Positions 28,312 to 39,152 of a stretch of DNA of 64,000 nt are shown here, piece after piece. The DNA is from Halomonas sp. PR-M31 (GTDB lineage Bacteria; Pseudomonadota; Gammaproteobacteria; Pseudomonadales; Halomonadaceae), in NCBI RefSeq assembly GCF_001039575.1, contig NZ_JIBT01000038.1:1-64000 (forward strand), in the 5' to 3' direction. Within the stretch, counting starts at the first letter, position 1, and each line of letters starts with the position of its first letter. The translations under genes and the position numbers were made by a program. The notes under the pieces are model-generated. The model did not search any database, was not told where the DNA came from, and worked only from the letters and a program-made list of their open reading frames with translations.

Positions 28312-29003
28312 TTAGCCGCGCTTGAAAGCGACTTGATTACGTAAATAAATCGGTATCACTTCATGGGCTGGGCGACCTTGCTGTGCTTCAAATGCCTGAA
28401 CCGCGAGCCGCACCATATCGTTGGCATCGGGCTGCAGATCACACAAGCGCTGATTGATTCCCGCTTTGACCAGGCTGGCATGTCTTCCCACAGGTGCCAG
28501 CCCGAACCAACGCCACACCAGTCGACGTCTGGATTTGAATTAGGCAATCGCAATGACCGAGGCGGCATGACCGCATCGTCCATCACAGATGTCACAGTAT
28601 CGTTTCGGCAATGGTAGGCCCCCACATAGATTTCGCTCATGCGAGCATCGAGGGCGGAAATGACGTGACGCAGGTGATAGCGCCGATGAGCTGCAAGCGC
28701 CAGCGCCGCAAGGGTCGAGACGCCAATCAGCGGACGCTCAAGCGCGAAGGCAAGGCCTTGCGCCACACCGGCGGCGATACGCAAACCGGTGAAAGAGCCC
28801 GGCCCCTGACCATAGGCCAGTGCATCTAGATCGGTAAATGATATCCGCGCCTCGGCCAGAACATCGTCGATCATCGGCATCAGCCGGCGGGTGTGTTCCC
28901 GTGGCGCCAGCGCAAACCGAGAAAAGACCTCACCGTCGCGCCATACTGCACAAGAGCAAGCGCTCGAGGAGGCATCCAGGGCCAGCAACGTTGCCATGTG
29001 CAT
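28312..29003 (-). CDS. tsaB: tRNA t6A37 biosynthesis protein TsaB, frameshifted in this sequence
   Basis: TsaB is the ASKHA-fold partner of TsaD and TsaE in threonylcarbamoyladenosine formation, normally essential. The N-terminal part has LALDASSSACSCAVW, HTRRLMPMI and GQGPGSFTGLRI, as in TsaB. At about 28479 the frame is lost: the rest of the family sequence (KAGINQRLCDLQPDANDM to IPIYLRNQVAFKRG) continues in the next frame to 28312. Restoring one G (ATGCC to ATGGCC on the coding strand) would rejoin them. As the gene should be essential, I read this as sequence error. ATG 28997 is an alternative start. Confidence 0.88.
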
Positions 29004-29073
29004 TCACCATCAGGAATTGAGCGCGCATTATACGACTAACGTCGACGTGGCAAAACCCACACCGTTGAATGCA

Positions 29074-29099
29074 CTGGCCCGGGAGTTATCCCGGGCCAG
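29074..29099. terminator. strong GC hairpin between adk and tsaB
   Basis: CTGGCCCGGG and CCCGGGCCAG form a perfect 10-bp stem with a 6-nt loop, about 22 nt after the adk stop. No T-run follows on either strand, so it may be a rho-independent-like pause, an mRNA end protector or a partial terminator. Confidence 0.5.
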
Positions 29100-29120
29100 C
29101 GCGTCATTGCCTTATCAGCG

Positions 29121-29826
<706 letters not shown>

Positions 29827-29978
29827 ATTACGTTTGACAATACGTGGGCCCAAACGTCCAGACAAGCACACTATCGTCGCAGAACAGCTCATGTTACTTA
29901 CTGTAGCGTTCATCATAGGCTCTGCCATTAACACTTTGGTCGGGCCAGAACTGCCACGCTTGAATACGAGTATCAAAA

Positions 29979-30002
29979 AAGGCGGCCTCGAAAGGCCGCC
30001 TT
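29979..30002 (-). terminator. intrinsic terminator of aceE-aceF
   Basis: AAGGCGGCCT and AGGCCGCCTT form a perfect 10-bp stem with a CGAA loop. On the minus strand it ends in TTTTTT and lies about 22 nt after the aceF stop. Confidence 0.92.
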
Positions 30003-30023
30003 GACCGGCATTGCTTGAACTTC

Positions 30024-32141
30024 TTACAGCAGCAAACGCCGGATATCACTCAGCAACTGTCCCAGCAATGCGGTGAACCGCGCCGCATCGGCGCCGTTGA
30101 CGGCGCGGTGATCGTAGGACAGGCATAGCGGCATCATCAGCCGTGGAACGAATTCCTGCCCATTCCACACTGGCTCCATCTGAGATTTGGAAACCCCCAG
30201 AATGGCGACCTCTGGCGTATTGACGATGGGTGTAAACGCATTACCGCCAATTGACCCCAGGCTGGAGATGGTGAAGCAGGCACCCTGCATCTCCTCCCGC
30301 TTGAGCTTCTTGGACTGAGCCTTCATGGCAAGCTCCACGGACTCCTTGGCCAGATCGATCAGAGACTTCTTGTCCGCATCACGAATCACCGGCACCATCA
30401 GACCGTTCGGCGTATCCACGGCCACCGCGATATGCACGTACTTCTTCTGGATTATCTTGTCGCCGTCCGGGTGCAGGCTGACATTGAACTGAGGGTACTG
30501 GCGCAGTGCGAAGGCACAAGCCTTGATCAAGAACGGCAGCGGCGTGAGCTTGGCGCCCTGAGCCTCGGCTTCGGCCTTCATCGACTTGCGAAACGCTTCA
30601 AGCTCGGTAATGTCCGCCTTGTCGAACTGAGTCACATGGGGCACGTTCAGCCAGCTGCGATGCAGATTGTCCGCCCCCAGCTTGAGCAAGCGACCCATCG
30701 GCTGCTCTTCGACTTCACCAAACTGGCTGAAATCTACCGCCGGCACCTGAGGAATGCCAGCCCCACCGGAGGGCGCTGCTGCACCTGCCGAGGAAGCATC
30801 ACCCTGGCCTTTCATTGCCTGCTTGACGAAAGCCTGGATGTCTTCCTTGAGCACCCGATCCTTGGGGCCACTGGGTTTGACCCTGGCCAGATCGACACCC
30901 AGCTCCCGGGCCAACATGCGCACCGCTGGACCGGCATGGACCAGCTTGCCATCCCGGGACTTTTGATCGTCCGCCTGAGACTGCGTGGATGTGTCCTCGG
31001 TCTTTTGGGACTGCTTCTGCTTCGAGGACTGTTCGGATTTAGCCGACTTCTGCTCGGACTGCTCAGCCTTCTTCGGTTTGTCCTGCTTGGAAGTGTCCTG
31101 CTTGGGCTTGTCCTTCTTCGATTTGTCTTGCTTGCCCTCGGAGGCCACTTCCATATAGCCGATCAAGTCACCTTCTGAGACCGTATCGCCTTCCTTGACA
31201 GACAGCTCGACCAGCTTGCCCTTGTAGGGGCTGGGCACGTCCATGGAAGCCTTGTCGGACTCCAAGGTGATCAGCGGGTCTTCCTTGTCCACCTCATCGC
31301 CTTCGGCGACGGCCATTTCGATGATGGGCACATTATCGCTGCCGCTGAGATCCGGTACGCGAATCTCCTTACGCGTTGATTCGCCGGTATCTTCATCATC
31401 GCCTTCGTCCTCTTCGGAAGACTCTTCAGAAGAATCGTCACCGCTGTCAGCTGAGGACTGCTGGGTTTCTTCTTCAGCCTCGTCCTGCTCGTCGTCACCG
31501 TCGTCGCCCTCGCCGGCGATTTCCATGGTGCCGATGACATCGCCTTCCGAGACCTTGTCGCCTTCCTTGATTGCCAGGGACACGAGCTTGCCGCTGTAAG
31601 GGCTTGGCACGTCCATGGAGGCCTTGTCGGACTCCAAGGTGATCAGCGGGTCTTCTTCACTGACCTCGTCGCCTTCGGACACCGCGATCTCGATGATTTC
31701 GACATCGGTGCTGTCGCCAATGTCCGGCACCTTGATCTCGACGGTACGCTTGCCGCCAGAGGAAGACTTTTGCTTCTTCGACGGCTTGTCGTCCTTGTCG
31801 GCATCCTCCGCCTTGGGCTCCTGCTCGATATCAGGCTCACCGGACGGCTCTTCGTCGGTCTGCTCGGAATCCTTCTCGTCGTCGGCATCGTCGTCACCCG
31901 AGCCTTCGGCCTCGAGCTCGAGGATATCGTCGCCTTCGGAAACGGTATCGCCCTCCTTGACCAGCACCTTGACGACCTTGCCGCCCTTGGGCGCTGGTAC
32001 ATCCATGCTGGCTTTGTCGGATTCCAGAGTGATCATGGTGTCTTCGGGCTCGATCACATCGCCTTCGGACACCGCGATCTCGATGATTTCGACATCGGAG
32101 CTGTCGCCGATGTCGGGAACTTTGATGATTTCGCTACTCAA
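30024..32141 (-). CDS. aceF: pyruvate dehydrogenase E2, dihydrolipoamide acetyltransferase
   Basis: 705 residues. Three tandem lipoyl domains (about 1-80, 135-215, 260-340), each with the lipoylated Lys in ESDKASMDVP, are joined by very acidic, Ser-rich linkers. A linker rich in Lys, Gln and Ser follows, then the E3/E1-binding domain (GPAVRMLARELGVDLARVK, about 405-440) and the C-terminal catalytic domain with the DHRAVNGAD active-site motif. It transfers acetyl groups to CoA in the PDH complex. It follows aceE by 111 nt in the same operon and ends at a strong terminator. Confidence 0.97.
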   Translation of the reverse strand: MSSEIIKVPDIGDSSDVEIIEIAVSEGDVIEPEDTMITLESDKASMDVPAPKGGKVVKVLVKEGDTVSEGDDILELEAEGSGDDDADDEKDSEQTDEEPSGEPDIEQEPKAEDADKDDKPSKKQKSSSGGKRTVEIKVPDIGDSTDVEIIEIAVSEGDEVSEEDPLITLESDKASMDVPSPYSGKLVSLAIKEGDKVSEGDVIGTMEIAGEGDDGDDEQDEAEEETQQSSADSGDDSSEESSEEDEGDDEDTGESTRKEIRVPDLSGSDNVPIIEMAVAEGDEVDKEDPLITLESDKASMDVPSPYKGKLVELSVKEGDTVSEGDLIGYMEVASEGKQDKSKKDKPKQDTSKQDKPKKAEQSEQKSAKSEQSSKQKQSQKTEDTSTQSQADDQKSRDGKLVHAGPAVRMLARELGVDLARVKPSGPKDRVLKEDIQAFVKQAMKGQGDASSAGAAAPSGGAGIPQVPAVDFSQFGEVEEQPMGRLLKLGADNLHRSWLNVPHVTQFDKADITELEAFRKSMKAEAEAQGAKLTPLPFLIKACAFALRQYPQFNVSLHPDGDKIIQKKYVHIAVAVDTPNGLMVPVIRDADKKSLIDLAKESVELAMKAQSKKLKREEMQGACFTISSLGSIGGNAFTPIVNTPEVAILGVSKSQMEPVWNGQEFVPRLMMPLCLSYDHRAVNGADAARFTALLGQLLSDIRRLLL

Positions 32142-32252
32142 GGTCGCGCTCCTTTCTAATCGTGCTCACCGTTGGTGCAAATCCTATGGGGAAGGATCGG
32201 GCCATCTTCCTTTTTAGCGTAGCCCGATCCAACCAGGATGTTCACTACCCCC

Positions 32253-34937
32253 TCACGAGACCAACGGGTTGGGCTTGTTCGGATCGATGCCATACTTCTT
32301 GAGAGCATCCGCTACGACCTTACGCTCGATCTCATCACGGTCGGCCAATGCCTTGAGCGCCGCTACAGTGATGAAATAGCGATCGACTTCGAAGAAGTAA
32401 CGCAGCTTTTCGCGGGTATCGGAACGACCATAACCATCGGTACCCAGCACGTGATAATCCATGGGCACCCATGCCCGCACCTGATCGGAGAACAGCTTCA
32501 TGTAATCCGTGGCGGCAATGGCCGGCCCCTTGCGCCCTTCCAGGCACTGGGTGATGTGCGCCTTGCCCGGCTCGTCCTCGGGCTTGAGGAAGGCCTGACG
32601 GTCGACTTCAAGCGCCTCGCGACGCAGCTCGTTAAAGCTGGTCGCACTCCAGATATCGGAGCCGACCCCATACTCTTCCTTGAGGATTTCCGCGGCGGCT
32701 TCGACTTCTCGCAGAATGACACCGCTGCCCAACAGCTGCACATGGCCTTTGCCTTTCTTGCCCGCCACTTCCCGCAGCAAATACATCCCTTTGATGATGT
32801 CCTGTTCAGTCCCTTCCTGCATTTCGGGCTGCTGATAGTTCTCGTTCATCAGGGTGATGTAATAAAAGCAGTTCTCCTTGTCCTGATACATCCGCTTCAG
32901 GCCGTCCTGGACGATCACCGCCAGTTCATGGCCGTAGGTCGGATCGTAGCTGCGGCAGTTGGGGATGGTCGACGCCAGAATGTGGCTGTGGCCATCCTGG
33001 TGCTGTAGCCCCTCGCCGTTGAGCGGCGTGCGTCCGGCCGTGCCGCCCATCATGAAGCCTCGGGCCTGCATATCACCGGCGGCCCAAGCCAGATCGCCGA
33101 TGCGCTGGAAGCCGAACATGGAGTAGTAGATGTAGAACGGCAGCAACGGCAGGTGATGATTGGCGTAGGAAGTCGCCGCGGCGATCCAGGCGGACATGGC
33201 TCCCGCCTCGGTGATGCCTTCCTCGAGAATCTGACCGGCCTTGTCCTCGCGGTAGTACATGATCTGACCGGCATCCATGGGCTCGTACTTCTGGCCTTCG
33301 GAGGTGTAGATGCCGAGCTGACGGAACATGCCTTCCATGCCGAAAGTGCGCGCTTCATCGGGAATGATGGGAACGACCTGCTTGCCGAAGCTCTTGTTCT
33401 TGACCAGACCATTCAGGATACGCACGAAGGACATAGTGGTGGAGACTTCACGATCCCCGGAGCCCTTGGTCTGAGTGGCGAACATCTTGTCATCGAGCCC
33501 CGGGATTTCGATGGCCTCGAAATCGCTCTTGCGCGCCGGGAGATAGCCACCCAACTCTTCGCGACGCTGATGCATGTACTTGATTTCCGGCGCGTCGTCC
33601 GCCGGCTTGAAGTAGGGCATCTCGCCGCTATCGAGCTGTTCGTCGGTAACGGGAATACTGAAGCGGTCACGAAACACCTTCAGTGCCTCGGTATCCATCG
33701 ACTTGATCTGGTGAGCTTCCATGTCGGCTTCGCCGGAGCCGCCGCCCATGCCATAACCCTTGACCGTATGGGCCAGCACCACAGTGGGTCGGTCGTTAGC
33801 GTTATTCACCGCTTCATGATAGGCCGCGTAGACCTTATAGGGGTCGTGGCCGCCGCGGTTGAGCTTCCAGATGTCCTCGTCGCTCATGTCTTCGACCATG
33901 GCCTTGGTCTCGGGGTACTTGCCGAAGAAGTGCTCGCGAGTATAGGCGCCACCCTGGGCCTTGCAGTTCTGGTACTCGCCATCGACGGTTTCGTCCATGA
34001 GCTTTTGCAGAACACCTTTCTTGTCCTTCTCGAACAAGGGGTCCCAAAGCCTTCCCCAGACTACCTTGATGACATTCCAACCGGCGCCACGGAATACGCC
34101 TTCAAGCTCATCCATGACTCGGGAGTTGCCGCGTACTGGCCCATCCAGGCGCTGCAAATTGCAGTTGACGACAAAGATCAGGTTGTCGAGTTTTTCCCGG
34201 CTGGCCAGGTGCAGAGCGCCAAGAGATTCCGGCTCGTCGCACTCGCCATCGCCCAGGAAGGCCCAGATCTTGCGATCCTGCATCGGCTGCAGGCCGCGCG
34301 CATCCAGATACTTCATGACGTGGGCCTGATAAATCGCGGTGATCGGCCCTATCCCCATGGAAACCGTGGGGAACTGCCAGTAATCCGGCATCAGCCAGGG
34401 GTGCGGATAGGAAGACAAACCATCGCCATCGACTTCCTGACGGAACTTGTCCATTTGGTCCTGGGTCAAGCGACCTTCCAGAAAGGAGCGGGCATAGATA
34501 CCCGGCGAGCTGTGGCCCTGGATATAGACCAGATCGCCTTTGAAATCGCCGTTAGCGGCACGAAAGAAGTGGTTGAAGCCCACTTCATAAAGCGTCGCAC
34601 TGGACATGTAGCTGGCCAGGTGACCACCGAGCCCGGGATGCTTCTTGTTGGTACGAATGACCTGGGCCGCCATGTTCCAGCGAATCAGCGAACGAATTCT
34701 CCGCTCCATGAACATGTCCCCAGGCAGCCGTGCCTCCCGGTGTATGGGAATACTGTTGCGATGCGGTGTCGTCACCGAAAAGGGCACTTTCACGCCATCA
34801 CGACGCAGACGATCAGCCAGCCTACTCAGCACATAGTGAGCACGCTCTTCACCTTCATGATCCAGTAACGACTCCAAGGAATCCAACCATTCCGTGGTTT
34901 CGACCGGATCGAGATCCTCTCTTGCCTCCAGACTCAT
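32253..34937 (-). CDS. aceE: pyruvate dehydrogenase E1 component
   Basis: 894-residue homodimeric-type thiamine diphosphate enzyme that decarboxylates pyruvate and reductively acetylates E2. The thiamine/Mg motif GDGECDEPES is present (about residue 228), as are the family segments DGDGLSSYPHPWLMP and QGHSSPGIYARSFLEGR. Length is usual for gammaproteobacterial AceE (about 887). It is the first gene of aceE-aceF. The upstream 316-bp gap has no pdhR-like gene, so the regulator must lie elsewhere if present. Confidence 0.98.
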   Translation of the reverse strand: MSLEAREDLDPVETTEWLDSLESLLDHEGEERAHYVLSRLADRLRRDGVKVPFSVTTPHRNSIPIHREARLPGDMFMERRIRSLIRWNMAAQVIRTNKKHPGLGGHLASYMSSATLYEVGFNHFFRAANGDFKGDLVYIQGHSSPGIYARSFLEGRLTQDQMDKFRQEVDGDGLSSYPHPWLMPDYWQFPTVSMGIGPITAIYQAHVMKYLDARGLQPMQDRKIWAFLGDGECDEPESLGALHLASREKLDNLIFVVNCNLQRLDGPVRGNSRVMDELEGVFRGAGWNVIKVVWGRLWDPLFEKDKKGVLQKLMDETVDGEYQNCKAQGGAYTREHFFGKYPETKAMVEDMSDEDIWKLNRGGHDPYKVYAAYHEAVNNANDRPTVVLAHTVKGYGMGGGSGEADMEAHQIKSMDTEALKVFRDRFSIPVTDEQLDSGEMPYFKPADDAPEIKYMHQRREELGGYLPARKSDFEAIEIPGLDDKMFATQTKGSGDREVSTTMSFVRILNGLVKNKSFGKQVVPIIPDEARTFGMEGMFRQLGIYTSEGQKYEPMDAGQIMYYREDKAGQILEEGITEAGAMSAWIAAATSYANHHLPLLPFYIYYSMFGFQRIGDLAWAAGDMQARGFMMGGTAGRTPLNGEGLQHQDGHSHILASTIPNCRSYDPTYGHELAVIVQDGLKRMYQDKENCFYYITLMNENYQQPEMQEGTEQDIIKGMYLLREVAGKKGKGHVQLLGSGVILREVEAAAEILKEEYGVGSDIWSATSFNELRREALEVDRQAFLKPEDEPGKAHITQCLEGRKGPAIAATDYMKLFSDQVRAWVPMDYHVLGTDGYGRSDTREKLRYFFEVDRYFITVAALKALADRDEIERKVVADALKKYGIDPNKPNPLVS

Positions 34938-35253
34938 AGATGTCTCTCCGAATCACGATGTGATGTAAATCTGCCCTTCGCGGTGCTGAAAAGGACCAGT
35001 GATTTTTTAATTTGGCACTAGCGTCGGAACGCCGCCGAAAAACCATGTAATTTATTTACAAATACACACCATAAATACATGGATGTGGGTCAGGAAGATA
35101 CCGTAAACCACTCCTGCTGCCAATTGAAACCATCATGAAAATAATTTCCATAAAATTTATTGCACAGCAACATTAAGACCTTGCGATTGGTCTTAAGCGT
35201 TGTTCATTCTCTTCCACTGCTGATGTAGTACCACTACACGATATTCGCATCTG
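34938..35253. other. aceE upstream intergenic region
   Basis: 316 bp between the divergent-side aceE start and the ampD stop with no supportable gene. It is AT-rich around 35040-35170 and probably holds the aceE promoter. I saw no clear operator, repeat or strong terminator for ampD in it. Confidence 0.6.
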
Positions 35254-35802
35254 TTACAGACATCGATGCAGGTACTGCCAATCGAAGGCAGGCCCCGGAT
35301 CGCTCTTGCGCAACGGTGCAATTCGCGCATGGCTGGTGATACGCGTTTGGGTAAGCGCCGGATACGTGCTCATCAGCGCATGAATCACCCGAGCCAGATT
35401 ACGATACTGATGTTCCGTGTAGGAATGCACTTCGTCACCCTCCAGCTCGATGCCAATACTGAAATCGTTGAGCCCACGGCGCTGGCGATGTCCGTCCTGC
35501 CAACAGGAGCGCCCGGCATGCCAGGCACGTTTGTCGAAAGGCACGAACTGCACCAGCTCTCCGCCCCGACGAATCAGCAGGTGCGCCGAGACTTCCACGC
35601 CTTTGAGGTTAGCAAAGTAGGAATGTGCCGAAAGATCAAGGGAATTGGTAAATAGCTTCTCGATAGCGTCGCCGCCGAAGCGCCCAGGGGGCAAGCTGAT
35701 GGAGTGCAGCACGAGCGCCGAAATCTCATTGTCTGGACGCTCATTGAAATTGGGTGACACTACGCGCCTGGCAGTCTGCAACCAGTTCGCCTCGATTCGC
35801 AT
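35254..35802 (-). CDS. ampD: 1,6-anhydro-N-acetylmuramyl-L-alanine amidase AmpD
   Basis: 182-residue cytosolic zinc amidase of the Amidase_2 family that cleaves anhydro-muropeptides in cell-wall recycling. Expected residues: His in VLHSISLPP, the ELEGDEVHSYTEHQY region, and ITSHARIAPLRKSDPGPAFDW near the C-terminus with His and Asp ligands. I chose ATG 35802 (MRIEANWL), preceded by GGGGAG; the frame is open 19 codons further. It is divergent from nadC with about 77 nt between starts, a pairing common in gammaproteobacteria. Confidence 0.95.
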   Translation of the reverse strand: MRIEANWLQTARRVVSPNFNERPDNEISALVLHSISLPPGRFGGDAIEKLFTNSLDLSAHSYFANLKGVEVSAHLLIRRGGELVQFVPFDKRAWHAGRSCWQDGHRQRRGLNDFSIGIELEGDEVHSYTEHQYRNLARVIHALMSTYPALTQTRITSHARIAPLRKSDPGPAFDWQYLHRCL

Positions 35803-35807
35803 GTTAG

Positions 35808-36734
<927 letters not shown>

Positions 36735-36749
36735 CCATCATACCGGCTA

Positions 36750-37241
36750 TCACGTCAGCGTCTTTTCCAACCGTACGCGGGTCAGGCGCTGACCCTGACG
36801 CTCGACCCATTCTTCGTCAAGACGCTGCCAACCGCGCTTTTCAAGACCTGGCGCCAGCATCAGGCTCGCTTCGATGCCCAGCCGGGTCACACCCTCTTCG
36901 CGCATTGTCACCTCGGCGTAGTCGAGCAAACGCGAGCCAACGCCGCGATGATTCAAGGAAGGCCAGACATAGAGCGTCTCGATACGTTCTCCCTCCAGGT
37001 CGAGCTCAACGAAACCCACACAGCGCCGATCGCACACCGCCACCAAAGTCGGATAGAACATCTGACGGGCCGCCCAGGCGCTGGCCTCTCGGGGCAATGC
37101 GGAGACCCAGGCTTCACGCTGTGCCAAGCTGTAGTAGCCGGCCGCCCCTTGCATCACGGCGTGATAGAACACCTCGCCTTGATCCGCCGCATCCTTGGGC
37201 ACGGCGGCACGATAGATTACTCGATCCAGCATATCCTTCAT
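36750..37241 (-). CDS. GNAT-family N-acetyltransferase
   Basis: 163 residues with GNAT fold features: acetyl-CoA loop HRGVGSRLLDYAE (about 98-110, R/QxxGxG/A type) preceded by ERIETLYVWPSLN. The substrate is unknown. The start overlaps the mtnC stop by 4 nt, making it the fourth gene of the mtnB-mtnD-mtnC cluster. It could acetylate a salvage intermediate or be an unrelated passenger. Confidence 0.85.
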   Translation of the reverse strand: MKDMLDRVIYRAAVPKDAADQGEVFYHAVMQGAAGYYSLAQREAWVSALPREASAWAARQMFYPTLVAVCDRRCVGFVELDLEGERIETLYVWPSLNHRGVGSRLLDYAEVTMREEGVTRLGIEASLMLAPGLEKRGWQRLDEEWVERQGQRLTRVRLEKTLT

Positions 37242-37921
37242 TTCTCCGGCAGCCGCACTGCATCGAACCCAGTGGCAACCGGGTGATCGCCAATGGCCAT
37301 GTCTTTTTCGCGCACCAGTTGAACGGTATGAAAATTCGCTGCCGCGGCGGCGTCGAGTTCAGCGAGCGTATCCGACAAGAACAGAATGTCACGCCCGGAC
37401 AAGGCCAGATGTGCCGCGATTCGCCGATAGCTTTCGCTTTCTTTCTTAGGGCCCGTAGTGGTGTCGAAATAGCCGGTCAACAGCGATGTGAGATCGCCTA
37501 CATCGGAATGAGCGAACAGCAGCTTCTGCGCTTTTACCGACCCCGAGGAGTAGATGTACAGCGCGATTCCCATTCTGTGCCAGAACTCCATGCAAGCAAC
37601 TGCATCGGGATAGACGTGGCCGGTGAAGTCGCCTTGGCGATACCCCTCTTCCCAAATCATGCCTTGAAGTGCTTTGAGCGGTGTCGCCTTGCGGTCCGCT
37701 TTCATCCACTCTTCGAGTATCTCGATTAAGCGTGACTGTTGCGCATCGGGCTCATCGGCCAGCTCGCGCACTGCCCTCAACTGCTCCCGGACGGCTGGAT
37801 CGTCGCCATGGTGACGAATGAAATCCGCTAGCCGGGCCCGAGCATAGGGAAACAGCACCTCGTGCACGAAACTGATCGACCCGGTGGTGCCCTCGATATC
37901 CAGTACAATGGCGTGAATCAT
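37238..37921 (-). CDS. mtnC: acireductone synthase (enolase-phosphatase E1)
   Basis: 227-residue HAD-family enzyme that enolises and dephosphorylates 2,3-diketo-5-methylthiopentyl-1-phosphate to the acireductone in methionine salvage. Motif I is VLDIEGTTGS with Asp8 and Glu10, a family hallmark, and motif II is YSSGSVKAQ. The following GYFDTTTGPKKESESY is also conserved, and motif IV is FLSDTLAELDAA. It overlaps mtnD upstream and the GNAT gene downstream by 4 nt each. Confidence 0.95.
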   Translation of the reverse strand: MIHAIVLDIEGTTGSISFVHEVLFPYARARLADFIRHHGDDPAVREQLRAVRELADEPDAQQSRLIEILEEWMKADRKATPLKALQGMIWEEGYRQGDFTGHVYPDAVACMEFWHRMGIALYIYSSGSVKAQKLLFAHSDVGDLTSLLTGYFDTTTGPKKESESYRRIAAHLALSGRDILFLSDTLAELDAAAAANFHTVQLVREKDMAIGDHPVATGFDAVRLPEK

Positions 37922-38484
37922 GAAGCCGTGGCTCCCGACAAGGCTTCGAAACGGGGAAAACGCGAAGCGATCGGGCTACCGGTCATGTTCGCGATCCAGC
38001 CTTCCTGATTGGTGAACAGACGAATGGCGGTAAAATTCGGCTCGGGTCCCATGTCGAACCAGTGGGAGGTACCGGCGGGCACCGACATCAGATCCCCGGC
38101 AGCACAGCCAACCGCATAAATACGCTGCTCGATATGCAGATAAAAGATACCTTCGCCGCGCACAAAAAAGCGCACCTCATCCTCGCTATGACGATGCTCA
38201 TCGAGAAATTTCTTGCGCAGGGATACCTTGTCCGGATGATCTGGCGTCATGCCGATCACATCGACGGCAGCAAAACCGGCTTCTTTCTTGAGCCGCGCCA
38301 CGTCTTCGGCATAGGCCGCAAGCACTGCGTCCTGATTTGCATTCGACTCAACGTTTGGCTGAAGGGTCCAACGCTCGAAGCGTACGCCATGAAAAGCGAG
38401 CTCTGCGGCGATGCGCTCACCCTCGTGAGTAGAAACGATCGGCTGCTCACCGTCCGCTTCGTGATAGATGTGCAAGAAGCTCAT
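37918..38484 (-). CDS. mtnD: acireductone dioxygenase
   Basis: 188-residue cupin metalloenzyme that cleaves acireductone with O2 to give the methionine precursor 2-keto-4-methylthiobutyrate (Fe form) or an off-pathway product (Ni form). Metal ligands are visible: His97, His99, Glu103 (HRHSEDE) and His141 (GTSHWF). Length is normal. Overlaps of 4 nt with both mtnB and mtnC indicate coupled translation. Confidence 0.95.
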   Translation of the reverse strand: MSFLHIYHEADGEQPIVSTHEGERIAAELAFHGVRFERWTLQPNVESNANQDAVLAAYAEDVARLKKEAGFAAVDVIGMTPDHPDKVSLRKKFLDEHRHSEDEVRFFVRGEGIFYLHIEQRIYAVGCAAGDLMSVPAGTSHWFDMGPEPNFTAIRLFTNQEGWIANMTGSPIASRFPRFEALSGATAS

Positions 38485-39101
38485 GATCTGTTCTTCCTCA
38501 ACTCCAGTTCACAACCAAACATAAAATCCAGCGCTTCTACATGGCGCAGGCAGGTGTCCATATCCTGAGCCCAGGTGTAGAACCCGTGTCCACGAATCAG
38601 ATAAGCACAGCAATCTTGCTCCGCAAGCCGCTGACGCACGGTATTCGCGAGCGCCTCGACATCCTGAGTGTTGTCGAAGATGGGCACTGCAATGCGCGCT
38701 TCATGAGTCGTGACGTCCTCGAGCGCCTTTTGCAGTTCGTAGCCGGTTAGCCATAGGGTGTCGCCGGACTCGAGCAAAGAAAGCAATGTCGCCGCCTTCG
38801 AGTGCCCATGTAAAATCGCGCCAGCCAAAGGCGCGTCTTCATACAGCTGAGCATGCAAGCGCGCTTCAGCCGAAGGCGTCAGCGCACTGCCTACCGGCTC
38901 AGGCGTAAAATCGGTCACCATCACCTCGGCGCTGGACAAATGCCCCTTATGACTCCCGGAGACGGTTATCGCCATATGGGAGTCGTCCAGACGCACCGAA
39001 AAATTTCCCGCGGTCGCCGGTACGTATCCTGCCGCATGTAGCTGCTTGCCCGCATCGATGATGGCTTGCTGGGCCTGAGCCAATTTTTCCAGTTCGATCA
39101 T
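38481..39101 (-). CDS. mtnB: methylthioribulose-1-phosphate dehydratase
   Basis: 206-residue class II aldolase-fold dehydratase of the methionine salvage pathway. The zinc-binding HGHS (AGAILHGHSKAATLL) and the downstream RGHGFYTWAQD are clear. I chose ATG 39101 (MIELEKLAQ), preceded by AGGAG at 9 nt; the open frame continues 21 codons upstream into the trmO promoter region. First gene of the mtnB-D-C-GNAT operon; mtnA and mtnK or mtnP equivalents are not in the window. Confidence 0.93.
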   Translation of the reverse strand: MIELEKLAQAQQAIIDAGKQLHAAGYVPATAGNFSVRLDDSHMAITVSGSHKGHLSSAEVMVTDFTPEPVGSALTPSAEARLHAQLYEDAPLAGAILHGHSKAATLLSLLESGDTLWLTGYELQKALEDVTTHEARIAVPIFDNTQDVEALANTVRQRLAEQDCCAYLIRGHGFYTWAQDMDTCLRHVEALDFMFGCELELRKNRS

Positions 39102-39152
39102 GCTGACTGTCTCCTGCAAGAAAAAAGAGGATACTATCGGCATAATAGTGCC

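Noticed and set aside
30432..31178. 248-codon plus-strand frame opposite aceF
   Set aside because: Antisense shadow; its low-complexity Leu/Arg repeats come from the Lys/Gln/Ser linker of AceF.
33153..34868. 571-codon open frame on the plus strand opposite aceE
   Set aside because: It is the antisense shadow of aceE; the composition reflects GC-rich codon structure and there is no domain or ribosome binding site.
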